Assembly: GCA_027858555.1 (NCBI GenBank)
Contig: JAQICP010000097.1
Location: forward strand, 1-6,714
DNA length: 6,714 nucleotides
Source of the DNA: Vallitaleaceae bacterium
GTDB taxonomy: Bacteria; Bacillota; Clostridia; Lachnospirales; Vallitaleaceae
Direction of reading: 5' to 3'
Positions 1 to 5,527 of this stretch are shown here, in pieces. The position numbers and the translations under genes were made by a program. Under the pieces are notes generated by a model. It saw only the letters and a list, made by a program, of their open reading frames with translations. It did not search any database and had not been told where the DNA came from. Numbering within the stretch: the stretch's first letter is position 1; every line of letters starts with the position of its first letter.

Positions 1-70
1 TAGTAAACTGTGTATCGCAAAACGCGTGTTAGATGATGGAATATGTTGACAGATATCAAGAACTAAATTT

Positions 71-619
71 CTATTGAAATTTATTGATACTATCTTCTTC
101 TCCAATACCATAACTATTAACTCTGATTCTTTTATTGTCTTTCATTGTAATTCGTACAGTGTTTCTATTAATTCTTTTGATATTCGTTATATTACTTCTT
201 TTAATAATCAACATCTGATTATAAATATGAGTTTGTGTAATTATGACATCAGCATTAAGTAAATAAAGTATCAAAAAAAGATATATTGGGTATATATTCA
301 ATACATTCCCTGTATCAATAAGCTCACTTATACTAAAGATATAACAAAGTATAAAAAACAAAACAGAAATAACTAATATAACTTGTGACTTCCTAAAGTG
401 GTGGATAATTTCATCCTTCTTAAGTTGTCCAACAATTGTACCTTTCATAACTTCGCTAATTATTAATAACGGTAAAATAATCACCAAAAATCCTGCGTAT
501 ATCATCGATAAAGTAGTCGCTAAAAATGCAACTTTCATGATGTATAGAACTGGCGATAATATAATAATAGAAATTAATGCTGGAATCCAAAATTCTTTTC
601 TAAAATATAGTCGTTCCAT
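71..619 (-). CDS. Hypothetical four-helix membrane protein with a small C-terminal cytosolic domain
   Basis: I do not recognise this 182-residue protein. It has four hydrophobic stretches at roughly residues 11-29, 32-55, 79-98 and 107-123, arranged as two hairpins joined by a charged loop (about 60-78, QLKKDEIIHHFRK). A basic tail of about 55 residues (128-182) alternates hydrophobic and polar residues, as in beta strands (MLIIKRSNITNIKRI, then TVRITMKDNKRIRV). This layout resembles membrane proteins with a C-terminal PH-like domain such as YcxB-type proteins, but that is inference from shape only. The ATG start is supported by an AAGGAGA ribosome binding site at 625-631, five bases upstream. 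The gene follows the EFR1-like gene on the same strand with a gap of 113 bases, so co-transcription is possible but unproven. Real-gene confidence is high; function is unknown. Confidence 0.8.
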   Translation of the reverse strand: MERLYFRKEFWIPALISIIILSPVLYIMKVAFLATTLSMIYAGFLVIILPLLIISEVMKGTIVGQLKKDEIIHHFRKSQVILVISVLFFILCYIFSISELIDTGNVLNIYPIYLFLILYLLNADVIITQTHIYNQMLIIKRSNITNIKRINRNTVRITMKDNKRIRVNSYGIGEEDSINKFQ

Positions 620-703
620 CTGACTCTCCTTCTATGCTCAATTTATTTATTACTAGTTACTTTCGTAATTTAGTATCCCATTAAAAATACACTTCTTTTT
701 CTA

Positions 704-743
704 GTCAGAAACATATTCTTTCATCTAACTGTTTATTTCTGAC
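704..743. repeat. 8-bp inverted repeat around the stop codon of the EFR1-like gene
   Basis: GTCAGAAA at 704-711 pairs exactly with TTTCTGAC at 736-743, leaving a 24-base loop. The stop codon of the flavodoxin/ferredoxin gene lies in the loop at 733-735. On the minus strand no run of T directly follows the stem, so this is at best a weak or factor-dependent terminator, and the AT-rich arms could also be chance. The rest of the 620-732 spacer shows no gene. Confidence 0.3.
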
Positions 744-1572
744 TCGCAATATCTTCCACAGTTGCAAAAGGATGTGGGTATCTGCCCCTCTTTGTCGTAT
801 AGGATTTCATCCATACTTTAGAATGAATCTGAACGGCTCTGACAGGACAATAATTCAAACAGGAATAGCATAAGTAACAAGTGGTGTTTTTTTGCCACAC
901 CGGTTTATCCCCATCCATCCTGATTTTCTCAGACAGGCACACTTTCTCACATATACCACAACCCGTGCATTTTGAATCTGCATAAAAATACTTTTTAACC
1001 TTTGGTGATATGTAATGGGTCATGAATGGTATGATCCGTTCCAGTACATAATTGAGTAATGAATTTTTAGTAAATGTCACGCCGCTTTTATCACTCATAT
1101 GATAATCTTCTCTATTACTAATTACTTTTTGAACTTGTTCAAGTTGCATCAGTGCGTTTTTTTGTAATAGCTCTAGCTCCTCTTTAGCAGGATCATGATA
1201 GAACTTTAATTTAGGATCATTTGCAGCCATGCTAATGATAAAACTTGCATTTAGTTTCTTGCCCTGTTTTTTTAGTGCACTACTAATTATTGGAAATCCC
1301 CGAAAAATAGTCCCTCCGCGACTCGCTACTGCAAAAAAGTAATTAGCAGAGGATACCTCCATATTTTTCAAAAACTGGTTTACTGGTATGGGTAAAGTTA
1401 ATCCATGAGTCGGAAATACAAATCCGATATTGTCTGCTTTTATCACATAATCCTTATCCCTTAGAGCCTGTACAATGGGTATGAGTTCTGTATCTGGTAT
1501 GAGGTTTTTTAATGCTTTGGCGATGAATAAGGAATTGCCTGTCCCTGAAAAATAATATATGATCGTCTTCAT
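733..1572 (-). CDS. EFR1-family flavodoxin/ferredoxin fusion protein
   Basis: This 279-residue cytosolic electron-transfer protein joins an N-terminal flavodoxin-like domain to a C-terminal two-[4Fe-4S] ferredoxin. The FMN phosphate-binding loop is FSGTGNS at residues 8-14, in the standard place after the first beta strand (TIIYYF). The ferredoxin part has one cluster motif at C202, C205, C208, C212 and a second at C232, C235, C238, C242 followed by proline. In the first motif the usual proline after the fourth cysteine is leucine. This architecture matches the EFR1 family, common in anaerobic Firmicutes; the physiological partner is generally not known. The ATG start is set by a strong AAGGAGG site at 1578-1584, five bases upstream. 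A candidate promoter lies just beyond (1600-1629). No oxidoreductase partner is adjacent, so the electron donor and acceptor cannot be named from context. Confidence 0.93.
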   Translation of the reverse strand: MKTIIYYFSGTGNSLFIAKALKNLIPDTELIPIVQALRDKDYVIKADNIGFVFPTHGLTLPIPVNQFLKNMEVSSANYFFAVASRGGTIFRGFPIISSALKKQGKKLNASFIISMAANDPKLKFYHDPAKEELELLQKNALMQLEQVQKVISNREDYHMSDKSGVTFTKNSLLNYVLERIIPFMTHYISPKVKKYFYADSKCTGCGICEKVCLSEKIRMDGDKPVWQKNTTCYLCYSCLNYCPVRAVQIHSKVWMKSYTTKRGRYPHPFATVEDIASQK

Positions 1573-1599
1573 AATAGCCTCCTTATTTCCCTGTATGCC

Positions 1600-1629
1600 T
1601 TAATAGTGTCTGTTTTATTTACTTGGCAA
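1600..1629 (-). promoter_or_regulatory. Candidate sigma-A promoter for the EFR1-like gene
   Basis: Reading the minus strand, a -35 box TTGCCA (1624-1629; five of six matches to TTGACA) is followed after 18 bases by TATTAA (1600-1605; four of six matches to TATAAT). Transcription would start near 1593 and give a leader of about 20 bases containing the strong ribosome binding site. The -10 box is weak, so this is tentative. Confidence 0.35.
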
Positions 1630-1753
1630 CCATATAATCTATTGATACCTTCGATTTTTAAGATATAGTTGAATATGTTTTTTTGAGAATACTAGGATGC
1701 TACTTGTGGATAATTAACTCGCCAAGAATGCCTACTACTAGTTTTTCTGGGAC

Positions 1754-1882
1754 TTAGCTACTTAATTGTTTTTTAGCGGCTTGTCGCTCAATCGTGATAA
1801 GCAGAGCGACCATCAAATACACGCTAAGTGTAACTAGTAATACATATGGTAAAAACAAAGGTCCAAATGGCACACTAATCAT
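1754..1882 (-). CDS. Possible 42-residue single-pass membrane peptide
   Basis: This short reading frame begins MISVPFGPLF and has one hydrophobic helix at about residues 9-31, followed by a charged tail (IERQAAKKQLSS) with three basic residues. That layout is typical of small bacterial membrane proteins and of type I toxin peptides of the holin-like kind; no family was recognised. A GGAAAGGG stretch lies directly before the ATG, closer than ideal; a GTG at codon 4 is an alternative start with better spacing. A perfect TATAAT on the minus strand (1951-1956) would give a leader of about 60 bases, but it has no good -35 box. The leader can fold: GGTTTT pairs with AAAACC, and CATTA pairs with TAATG just before the ribosome binding site. 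The gene points toward the EFR1-like gene 181 bases away. Hydrophobicity is the main support, so it could be a chance frame. Confidence 0.42.
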   Translation of the reverse strand: MISVPFGPLFLPYVLLVTLSVYLMVALLITIERQAAKKQLSS

Positions 1883-1917
1883 ACCCTTTCCATTAGATTA
1901 ATGACAATGGGGTTTTT

Positions 1918-1978
1918 ATCCCAAAACCAGTTATTTGCTGTTTTTCATGAATTATATCTAATTATGTGGTTCTGGGAT
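1918..1978. repeat. Imperfect 13-bp inverted repeat in front of the small membrane peptide
   Basis: ATCCCAAAACCAG at 1918-1930 is matched in inverted form by the bases at 1966-1978 in 11 of 13 positions. The 35-base interval contains the TATAAT that could serve the small peptide gene (1951-1956). The arrangement could be a pair of operator half-sites around a promoter, or a hairpin in a transcript crossing the region. There is no T run to make it a terminator. Confidence 0.4.
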
Positions 1979-1992
1979 ATATATGAATGCTC

Positions 1993-2102
1993 ATGTGAAT
2001 GCATGTGTCTATCAATTTACGCCTGTGCCCTAATGTGAATGAATGTGTCTGTCTGTATACGTCTGTGTGATGGTGGTTGTCTTTGTACATCTGTGTGTGA
2101 TG
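1993..2102. repeat. Degenerate TG-rich tandem repeat, about 2.5 to 3 copies
   Basis: The stretch 1993-2032 and the stretch 2033-2072 start with the same ATGTGAATG and match at 29 of their first 35 positions, a period of 40 bases. A third, shortened copy (2073-2102) aligns with the second half of copy two, sharing the CTGTGTG and TGTGATG segments. The plus strand is rich in TGTG, and short frames over it become cysteine- and valine-rich as a by-product. No function is visible. Confidence 0.65.
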
Positions 2103-2200
2103 ACAGTTGGCTTTTAAGCCTGATTACGCATGCAAGTTAATGCTAATCCCTCTAATGGATAGCATAACTTCTAGCTATGTCTTCCATGAAAATAAGTCAA

Positions 2201-2229
2201 TTGTATTATCTCTAACAAGCATTTATAAT
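2201..2229 (+). promoter_or_regulatory. Candidate sigma-A promoter for tam
   Basis: A perfect TATAAT at 2224-2229 lies 17 bases after TTGTAT (2201-2206; three of six matches to the -35 consensus). Transcription would begin near 2236, inside the palindrome ATCAGCTGAT (2236-2245), which could be an operator. The transcript would have a leader of about 160 bases carrying the TATG microsatellite. No better hexamer pair was found nearer to the gene. Confidence 0.4.
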
Positions 2230-2280
2230 TGGCTAATCAGCTGATCGATTGTATCTAGTACTTTAAAATAAGAACATCTA

Positions 2281-2299
2281 TATGTATGTATGTATGTAT
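2281..2299. repeat. TATG tetranucleotide microsatellite in the tam leader
   Basis: Four full TATG units plus TAT occupy 2281-2299, about 100 bases before the tam start and downstream of the candidate promoter. Repeats of this length can slip during replication. The array is outside the coding frame and does not sit between the promoter boxes, so any effect would be on leader structure or stability. Confidence 0.85.
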
Positions 2300-2395
2300 T
2301 TTACCAACCAATAAATTATATACATGGTGGCATACCCCGGTGTTATTAGCAGCAACTATGTTCGTTACTAAAAAAGCACTTCAAGGAGGTACTAT

Positions 2396-3190
2396 ATGTT
2401 TAAATGGGATAGTAAATTGTACATGAAATTCGAGGAAGGTAGAACCTTACCCGCAATTGATATGGCAGGTCACATAGGCATGAACGATTATCATAAAATC
2501 ATCGACATCGGTTGCGGTCCTGGTAATAGTACTGCAGAGGTTGTAAAACATTGGCCACATGCATCAATTACTGGCATTGACAGTTCTACGACCATGTTAG
2601 CTGAAGCAAAGCAAAGATTACCCAATATAGATTTTAAGCCCTTTGATATTGCTGAGGATTTGTCACCTCTTGGCAGTTATGATTTAGTTTTCAGTAATGC
2701 TGTGATTCAATGGTTACCTGACCATGAGAATTTGATCAGACGTTTGGCCGATATAGTTGAAGTTGGCGGCACTTTGGCGATTGGTATGCCTAACGTGAAT
2801 GAGATGGGTATAAACCATGCCACCCAATTTGCTGCTAAAAAACATCATGTAACTGGTATGCAGAATCACTTGACCATGATGGATATACCGAATTATTATA
2901 ATTATATGGTGCCATATTTTGAAGATATGGATTTCTTTGAAAAGCATTATTATCATATACTGCCTTCTCATGAACATATTATTGAGTGGTATTCTTGTAC
3001 GGGTATGAAACCTTATTTAGACGCAATAGGTTTAGATGCACCAGGAGATGAAGATAAGATTAGGGATTTCAAAAATACTGTACTTGAAGAAATCAAGAAA
3101 TGTTATCCCAGTACGTCCGATGGGAACGTCTTTTTACCATTTAGAAGGTTATTTATGATTGGACACAACAGAAGAACTCACAATAGTTAA
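2396..3190 (+). CDS. tam: Trans-aconitate 2-methyltransferase
   Basis: This 264-residue class I SAM-dependent methyltransferase methylates trans-aconitate, the spontaneous isomer of cis-aconitate that inhibits aconitase. The protein follows the E. coli Tam pattern along its whole length: WDSKLYMKFEEGRTLPA at 4-20, the SAM-binding loop IDIGCGPGNST at 36-46, the acidic ribose-binding residue D62 in GIDSS, QWLPDHENL at 105-113, and the substrate-side block YYHILPSHEHIIEWYSCTG at 185-203. E. coli Tam is about 252 residues; the extra residues include a C-terminal tail (RRTHNS) encoded by a palindrome. The ATG start has a near-ideal AAGGAGG at 2383-2389 with six bases of spacing. It is the only plus-strand gene in the window and converges on the SulP transporter. 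It stands alone with no citrate-cycle gene beside it, so acquisition as a single gene is possible but unproven. Confidence 0.93.
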   Translation: MFKWDSKLYMKFEEGRTLPAIDMAGHIGMNDYHKIIDIGCGPGNSTAEVVKHWPHASITGIDSSTTMLAEAKQRLPNIDFKPFDIAEDLSPLGSYDLVFSNAVIQWLPDHENLIRRLADIVEVGGTLAIGMPNVNEMGINHATQFAAKKHHVTGMQNHLTMMDIPNYYNYMVPYFEDMDFFEKHYYHILPSHEHIIEWYSCTGMKPYLDAIGLDAPGDEDKIRDFKNTVLEEIKKCYPSTSDGNVFLPFRRLFMIGHNRRTHNS

Positions 3191-3212
3191 TCTATTGTGA
3201 GTTCTTCTGTTG
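3166..3212. terminator. Perfect 21-bp inverted repeat spanning the tam stop codon
   Basis: The arms 3166-3186 and 3192-3212 are exact reverse complements (left arm starts CAACAGAAGAACTC), with a five-base loop TTAAT. The tam stop codon TAA is at 3188-3190, in the loop. The hairpin lies between two convergent genes and would be the natural place to end both transcripts. Neither strand has a T run after the stem, so it is not a standard rho-independent terminator; it may act by blocking exonucleases or with a factor. A second perfect palindrome, CCTTGTACAAGG, follows at 3220-3231. Structure certain, role inferred. Confidence 0.55.
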
Positions 3213-3314
3213 GCAGCGTCCTTGTACAAGGTAGTCGGATCTCACTTCCAAAACTAATACCTTTGCATTGCTTTATATTGGCTTAAGATAGAAAAGTATG
3301 ATACTGATTAGTTT

Positions 3315-4973
3315 CTAACCTATCTTACTCACTGCCTCTTCAATTGTTTCATAGAAATGTTGTTCGCCTATTCGGTCATACAAGCCTGATTTGATTAGTG
3401 CTTTAAGTGGTTGTTCGTTGATGCCGGTTATATTAATTTCGATTTTTTGTCGTTCGCACATCTTAATCATTCTTTTGAAAGCGTGGAGTGCTGTGGCGTC
3501 AATGGCTGTGACGTGACGCATTCTGATAATCAACACCTTGGTTTTGGCACCTATGGCATTAAGTGCCTCTAAAAACTGATCTGCGGCACCAAAGAAGAAT
3601 GGTCCGTTGATTTCATATACTTGTATACCTGCCTTCGTTTGAAAACGGCTATTTTCTTCTTCAAAGTTAAAATTATCATAGTCATCATCTTGTTCAGATG
3701 CATCCATATCGGATAATTTGACATGGGATACTTCTGCCATTCTTTTGATGAATAAGAAGGCTGCCAGTATGATACCCATCCCTATTGCTACAGTAAGATC
3801 CACTAGGACTGTTAAGAAAAATGTTGCCAGTAGAACGATAATATCACTTTTTGGCGCTTTTAGTAGACTTCTAAATTCTCGCCATTCACTCATGTTATAG
3901 GCTACTATGATCAGTACTGCTCCCAGTGATGAGAGGGGAATCATTTTAGCTAGCGGCATGAATAACAACATAATCAGAAGCAATGTGATGGCATGTACGA
4001 TGCCAGCTACCGGTGTTCGTCCACCATTTTTAACATTAGCTGCTGTTCTTGCAATTGCGCCAGTGGCTGGAATACCACCAAATAATCCTGTTGTCATATT
4101 GGCAACCCCTTGGGCTATAAGTTCCATATTGGAGTTGTGTTTACCACCAATCATACCATCAGCAACAACCGCACTAAGGAGTGATTCTATGGCGCCAAGC
4201 ATTGCAATGGAAAAAGCCGGTGCCAGTAATAGCTGTAGCTTTTCAAGTGTAATTTCTGGCATAGAAAAAGTTGGTAGCGCAGATGACAGTTCACCAAATT
4301 TCGTACCGATGGTTGCCACTTCTAGACCCGTGAATTTAACAATGGTTGCCGTAACAATGAGTGCAATCAATGCTCCAGGTATTTTCTTATTTACTTTTGG
4401 CCAGAATATAATGATTAAAATGGCGAGTAACCCAATACCCGTTGTTGCCAGATTCAGAGTTTGAAATGATTCAAAATAGACGGACCATTTGCCTAAAAAT
4501 TCAACTGGCACTGTTTCTATGGTAAGTCCGAAAAAATCTTTAATCTGTGATGAGAATATGATCAGGGCAATACCGCTTGTAAAGCCTGTGACGATGGGAT
4601 AGGGCATATATTTTATAATGCTACCCAGTCTAAATAACCCCATGAGGATGAGCATGGCCCCTGCCATAATCGTGGCAAGAATTAAGCCTTCAATGCCGTA
4701 AGTGGTAACTACACCAAATACGATTACCATGAAGGCCCCCGTTGGTCCACCAATCTGGACCCGACTACCACCGAGAAGTGAGATGATAAATCCTGCAATT
4801 ATAGCGGTATGTATGCCCTGCTCTGGGCTGACACCCGATGCTATGGCGAGTGCTATGGACAGTGGTAGTGCTATGATTGCTACAATAACACCTGCTGTCA
4901 CATCCTTAATAAATTGTTCTTTGGAATAATGTTTCATCGTGGTGAGTATCTTTGGTCTTAGTTTTCTTTTCAT
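3315..4973 (-). CDS. SulP (SLC26-type) inorganic anion transporter with STAS domain
   Basis: This 552-residue inner-membrane protein belongs to the SulP family, which moves anions such as sulfate, bicarbonate or dicarboxylates; the substrate cannot be told from sequence. The N-terminal signature runs from DVTAGVIVAIIALPLS (24-39) through GGSRVQIGGPTGAF (68-81). The conserved acidic residue of the core region is in AIESLLS (261-267), and the second signature GGIPATGAIARTAANVKNGG is at 299-318. About a dozen or more helices fill residues 25-410. An acidic linker (422-440, rich in D and E) leads to a cytosolic STAS domain at about 448-552, with the IDATAL motif at 491-496. The ATG at 4973 was chosen over an in-frame TTG at 5027: it has AGGA five bases upstream, and the TTG would add an unlikely hydrophobic extension with no spaced ribosome binding site. 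Its 5' side is a repeat array, unusual for a transporter leader. Confidence 0.92.
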   Translation of the reverse strand: MKRKLRPKILTTMKHYSKEQFIKDVTAGVIVAIIALPLSIALAIASGVSPEQGIHTAIIAGFIISLLGGSRVQIGGPTGAFMVIVFGVVTTYGIEGLILATIMAGAMLILMGLFRLGSIIKYMPYPIVTGFTSGIALIIFSSQIKDFFGLTIETVPVEFLGKWSVYFESFQTLNLATTGIGLLAILIIIFWPKVNKKIPGALIALIVTATIVKFTGLEVATIGTKFGELSSALPTFSMPEITLEKLQLLLAPAFSIAMLGAIESLLSAVVADGMIGGKHNSNMELIAQGVANMTTGLFGGIPATGAIARTAANVKNGGRTPVAGIVHAITLLLIMLLFMPLAKMIPLSSLGAVLIIVAYNMSEWREFRSLLKAPKSDIIVLLATFFLTVLVDLTVAIGMGIILAAFLFIKRMAEVSHVKLSDMDASEQDDDYDNFNFEEENSRFQTKAGIQVYEINGPFFFGAADQFLEALNAIGAKTKVLIIRMRHVTAIDATALHAFKRMIKMCERQKIEINITGINEQPLKALIKSGLYDRIGEQHFYETIEEAVSKIG

Positions 4974-4988
4974 ATCTATCCTATCTGT

Positions 4989-5001
4989 ATTATATATTAT
5001 C
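4989..5001 (-). promoter_or_regulatory. Weak candidate promoter region of the SulP gene
   Basis: On the minus strand two overlapping -10-like hexamers occur: a perfect TATAAT (4989-4994) and GATAAT (4996-5001). Neither has a convincing -35 box at the right distance, and the stretch is very AT-rich, so matches are expected by chance. If TATAAT is used, the leader before the ATG at 4973 would be only about ten bases. Read-through from the upstream small gene is an alternative, because no terminator was seen between them. Confidence 0.25.
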
Positions 5002-5034
5002 TGAATTATTATTAGAACTGTAATCAATCCTTGG

Positions 5035-5245
5035 GCTTACTATCTACATATGTTACGTACTGCTTGTTACTATCTTACACCTTATTGCCTTATGTTTTAC
5101 GGCTTATACTTTACTGTCTTACGTCTTACTTTTACCGCCTTAGATTTTACCGCCTTGTGTTTTCTGTCTTATGCTTTACCGTCTTACGTCTTGTGTTTTA
5201 CAACACTACTTTTTACCGTACTGCTTTTTACCATGTTGCTTTTCA
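5035..5245. repeat. Degenerate 7/8-bp repeat array (NNYTTAC type)
   Basis: About 210 bases consist of diverged 7- and 8-base units whose plus-strand core is YTTAC or YTTAT, for example the tandem GTCTTAC copies at 5116-5122 and 5123-5129 and another at 5181-5187. Pairs of units make 15-base higher-order copies, best seen as two adjacent TTTTACCGCCTT blocks between 5130 and 5159. The plus strand is pyrimidine-rich and the minus strand purine-rich, and no hairpin forms. Heptamer arrays are known in bacteria, for instance the short tandemly repeated repetitive sequences of cyanobacteria. The array fills the gap between the SulP gene and the small gene at 5206-5451 and overlaps the end of the latter. 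Plus-strand frames through it are open but are repeat translations, not genes. Confidence 0.85.
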
Positions 5246-5451
5246 TTGCCGCGCTTGAAGTTTTTTGTCACCTTAGCAAGGGCTAGTTGAATACCAAATG
5301 TATCTGCAGTCAGTATCTGACTCATGAATTTTTTGGTTTGCTTTTCACTTAGAATCATAATCTGACGATTCTGATAGGTAATCAGTGTCTTGCCTGATTT
5401 TGTAAATTCATAGCCAAATGGCTCTTCTTTTAATCGGTCTCTTTCATCCAT
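5206..5451 (-). CDS. Small conserved Firmicutes protein of unknown function with repeat-derived tail
   Basis: This 81-residue protein resembles, from memory of the family, a small conserved protein of Clostridia that begins near M-D-E-x-D-R-L-K-E-x-P-F and ends near NFKRGNE. Here these are residues 1-12 and 64-70. The middle (KTLITYQNRQIMILSEKQTKKF, in part) looks like short beta strands followed by a helix containing A-x-L-A-L-A-K. There is no signal peptide, membrane helix or cysteine pair; it is probably cytosolic. Function is unknown. Residues 71-81 (KQHGKKQYGKK) are encoded by the repeat array, and the stop is a TAG where the previous unit has CAG. The ATG at 5451 was preferred to an in-frame TTG at 5475 because the promoter at 5493-5522 would place that TTG and its GAGGT at the very 5' end of the transcript; AGAAGTG gives the ATG a modest ribosome binding site. 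Confidence 0.75.
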   Translation of the reverse strand: MDERDRLKEEPFGYEFTKSGKTLITYQNRQIMILSEKQTKKFMSQILTADTFGIQLALAKVTKNFKRGNEKQHGKKQYGKK

Positions 5452-5492
5452 TTTATTATTCACTTCTTTCTGCAAGGTTTAACCTCACATCT

Positions 5493-5522
5493 ATTATACA
5501 GTTACACCTGTCGCACTGTAAG
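5493..5522 (-). promoter_or_regulatory. Sigma-A-like promoter of the small conserved gene
   Basis: On the minus strand CTTACA (5517-5522; four of six consensus matches) is followed after 18 bases by a perfect TATAAT (5493-5498). Transcription would begin near 5486, giving a leader of about 35 bases to the ATG at 5451. The promoter sits directly after the stop codon of the flavodoxin gene, so the small gene could be expressed on its own as well as by read-through. Confidence 0.5.
5497..5520. promoter_or_regulatory. Operator-like inverted repeat TACAGT-N12-ACTGTA
   Basis: TACAGT at 5497-5502 and ACTGTA at 5515-5520 are exact inverted half-sites separated by 12 bases. They cover the spacer and touch both hexamers of the candidate promoter at 5493-5522, the position expected for a repressor site. 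No regulator gene is in the window and I cannot assign the half-site to a known family. Six-base arms could also be chance. Confidence 0.35.
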
Positions 5523-5527
5523 TAACA

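Larger units (their letters stand above)
1573..2395. other. Long 823-bp spacer with a possible small gene, repeats and the tam promoter
   Basis: No conventional gene fits in this stretch. From left to right I see the candidate promoter of the EFR1-like gene, a possible 42-codon membrane peptide gene on the minus strand, an imperfect inverted repeat at 1918-1978, a degenerate TG-rich tandem repeat at 1993-2102, a GGCTT/AAGCC hairpin at 2109-2120, a perfect 10-bp palindrome ATCAGCTGAT at 2236-2245, a TATG microsatellite at 2281-2299 and the tam ribosome binding site. Two short cysteine-rich reading frames over the tandem repeat lack ribosome binding sites and were not called. The spacer separates divergently oriented genes, so it must carry control regions for both directions. 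Confidence 0.6.

Noticed and set aside
1..70. A plus-strand frame open from the window edge to a TGA near 49, which could be the end of a gene
   Set aside because: Only about 16 codons are visible and nothing in them is recognisable, so it cannot be separated from spacer.
2039..2140. A 33-residue cysteine-rich frame (five cysteines in the first 20 residues) and a 24-residue one at 1964-2038
   Set aside because: Both run across the TG-rich tandem repeat, where TGT codons arise automatically, and neither has a ribosome binding site; a cysteine-rich peptide precursor is not supported.
3907..4464. A 185-codon open frame on the plus strand
   Set aside because: It lies wholly antisense to the SulP gene, whose signature motifs are intact, and has no ribosome binding site or recognisable domain.
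4974..5027. In-frame TTG start that would lengthen the SulP protein by 18 residues
   Set aside because: The AAGGA sequence abuts the TTG with no spacing, and the added residues do not resemble the family's N-terminus; the ATG at 4973 has a properly spaced AGGA.
5031..5286. Two overlapping open plus-strand frames of 75-78 codons over the repeat array
   Set aside because: Both frames are open only because the units contain few stop triplets; the products are repetitive strings of F, Y, L and T, there is no ribosome binding site, and they are antisense to a conserved gene at their end.
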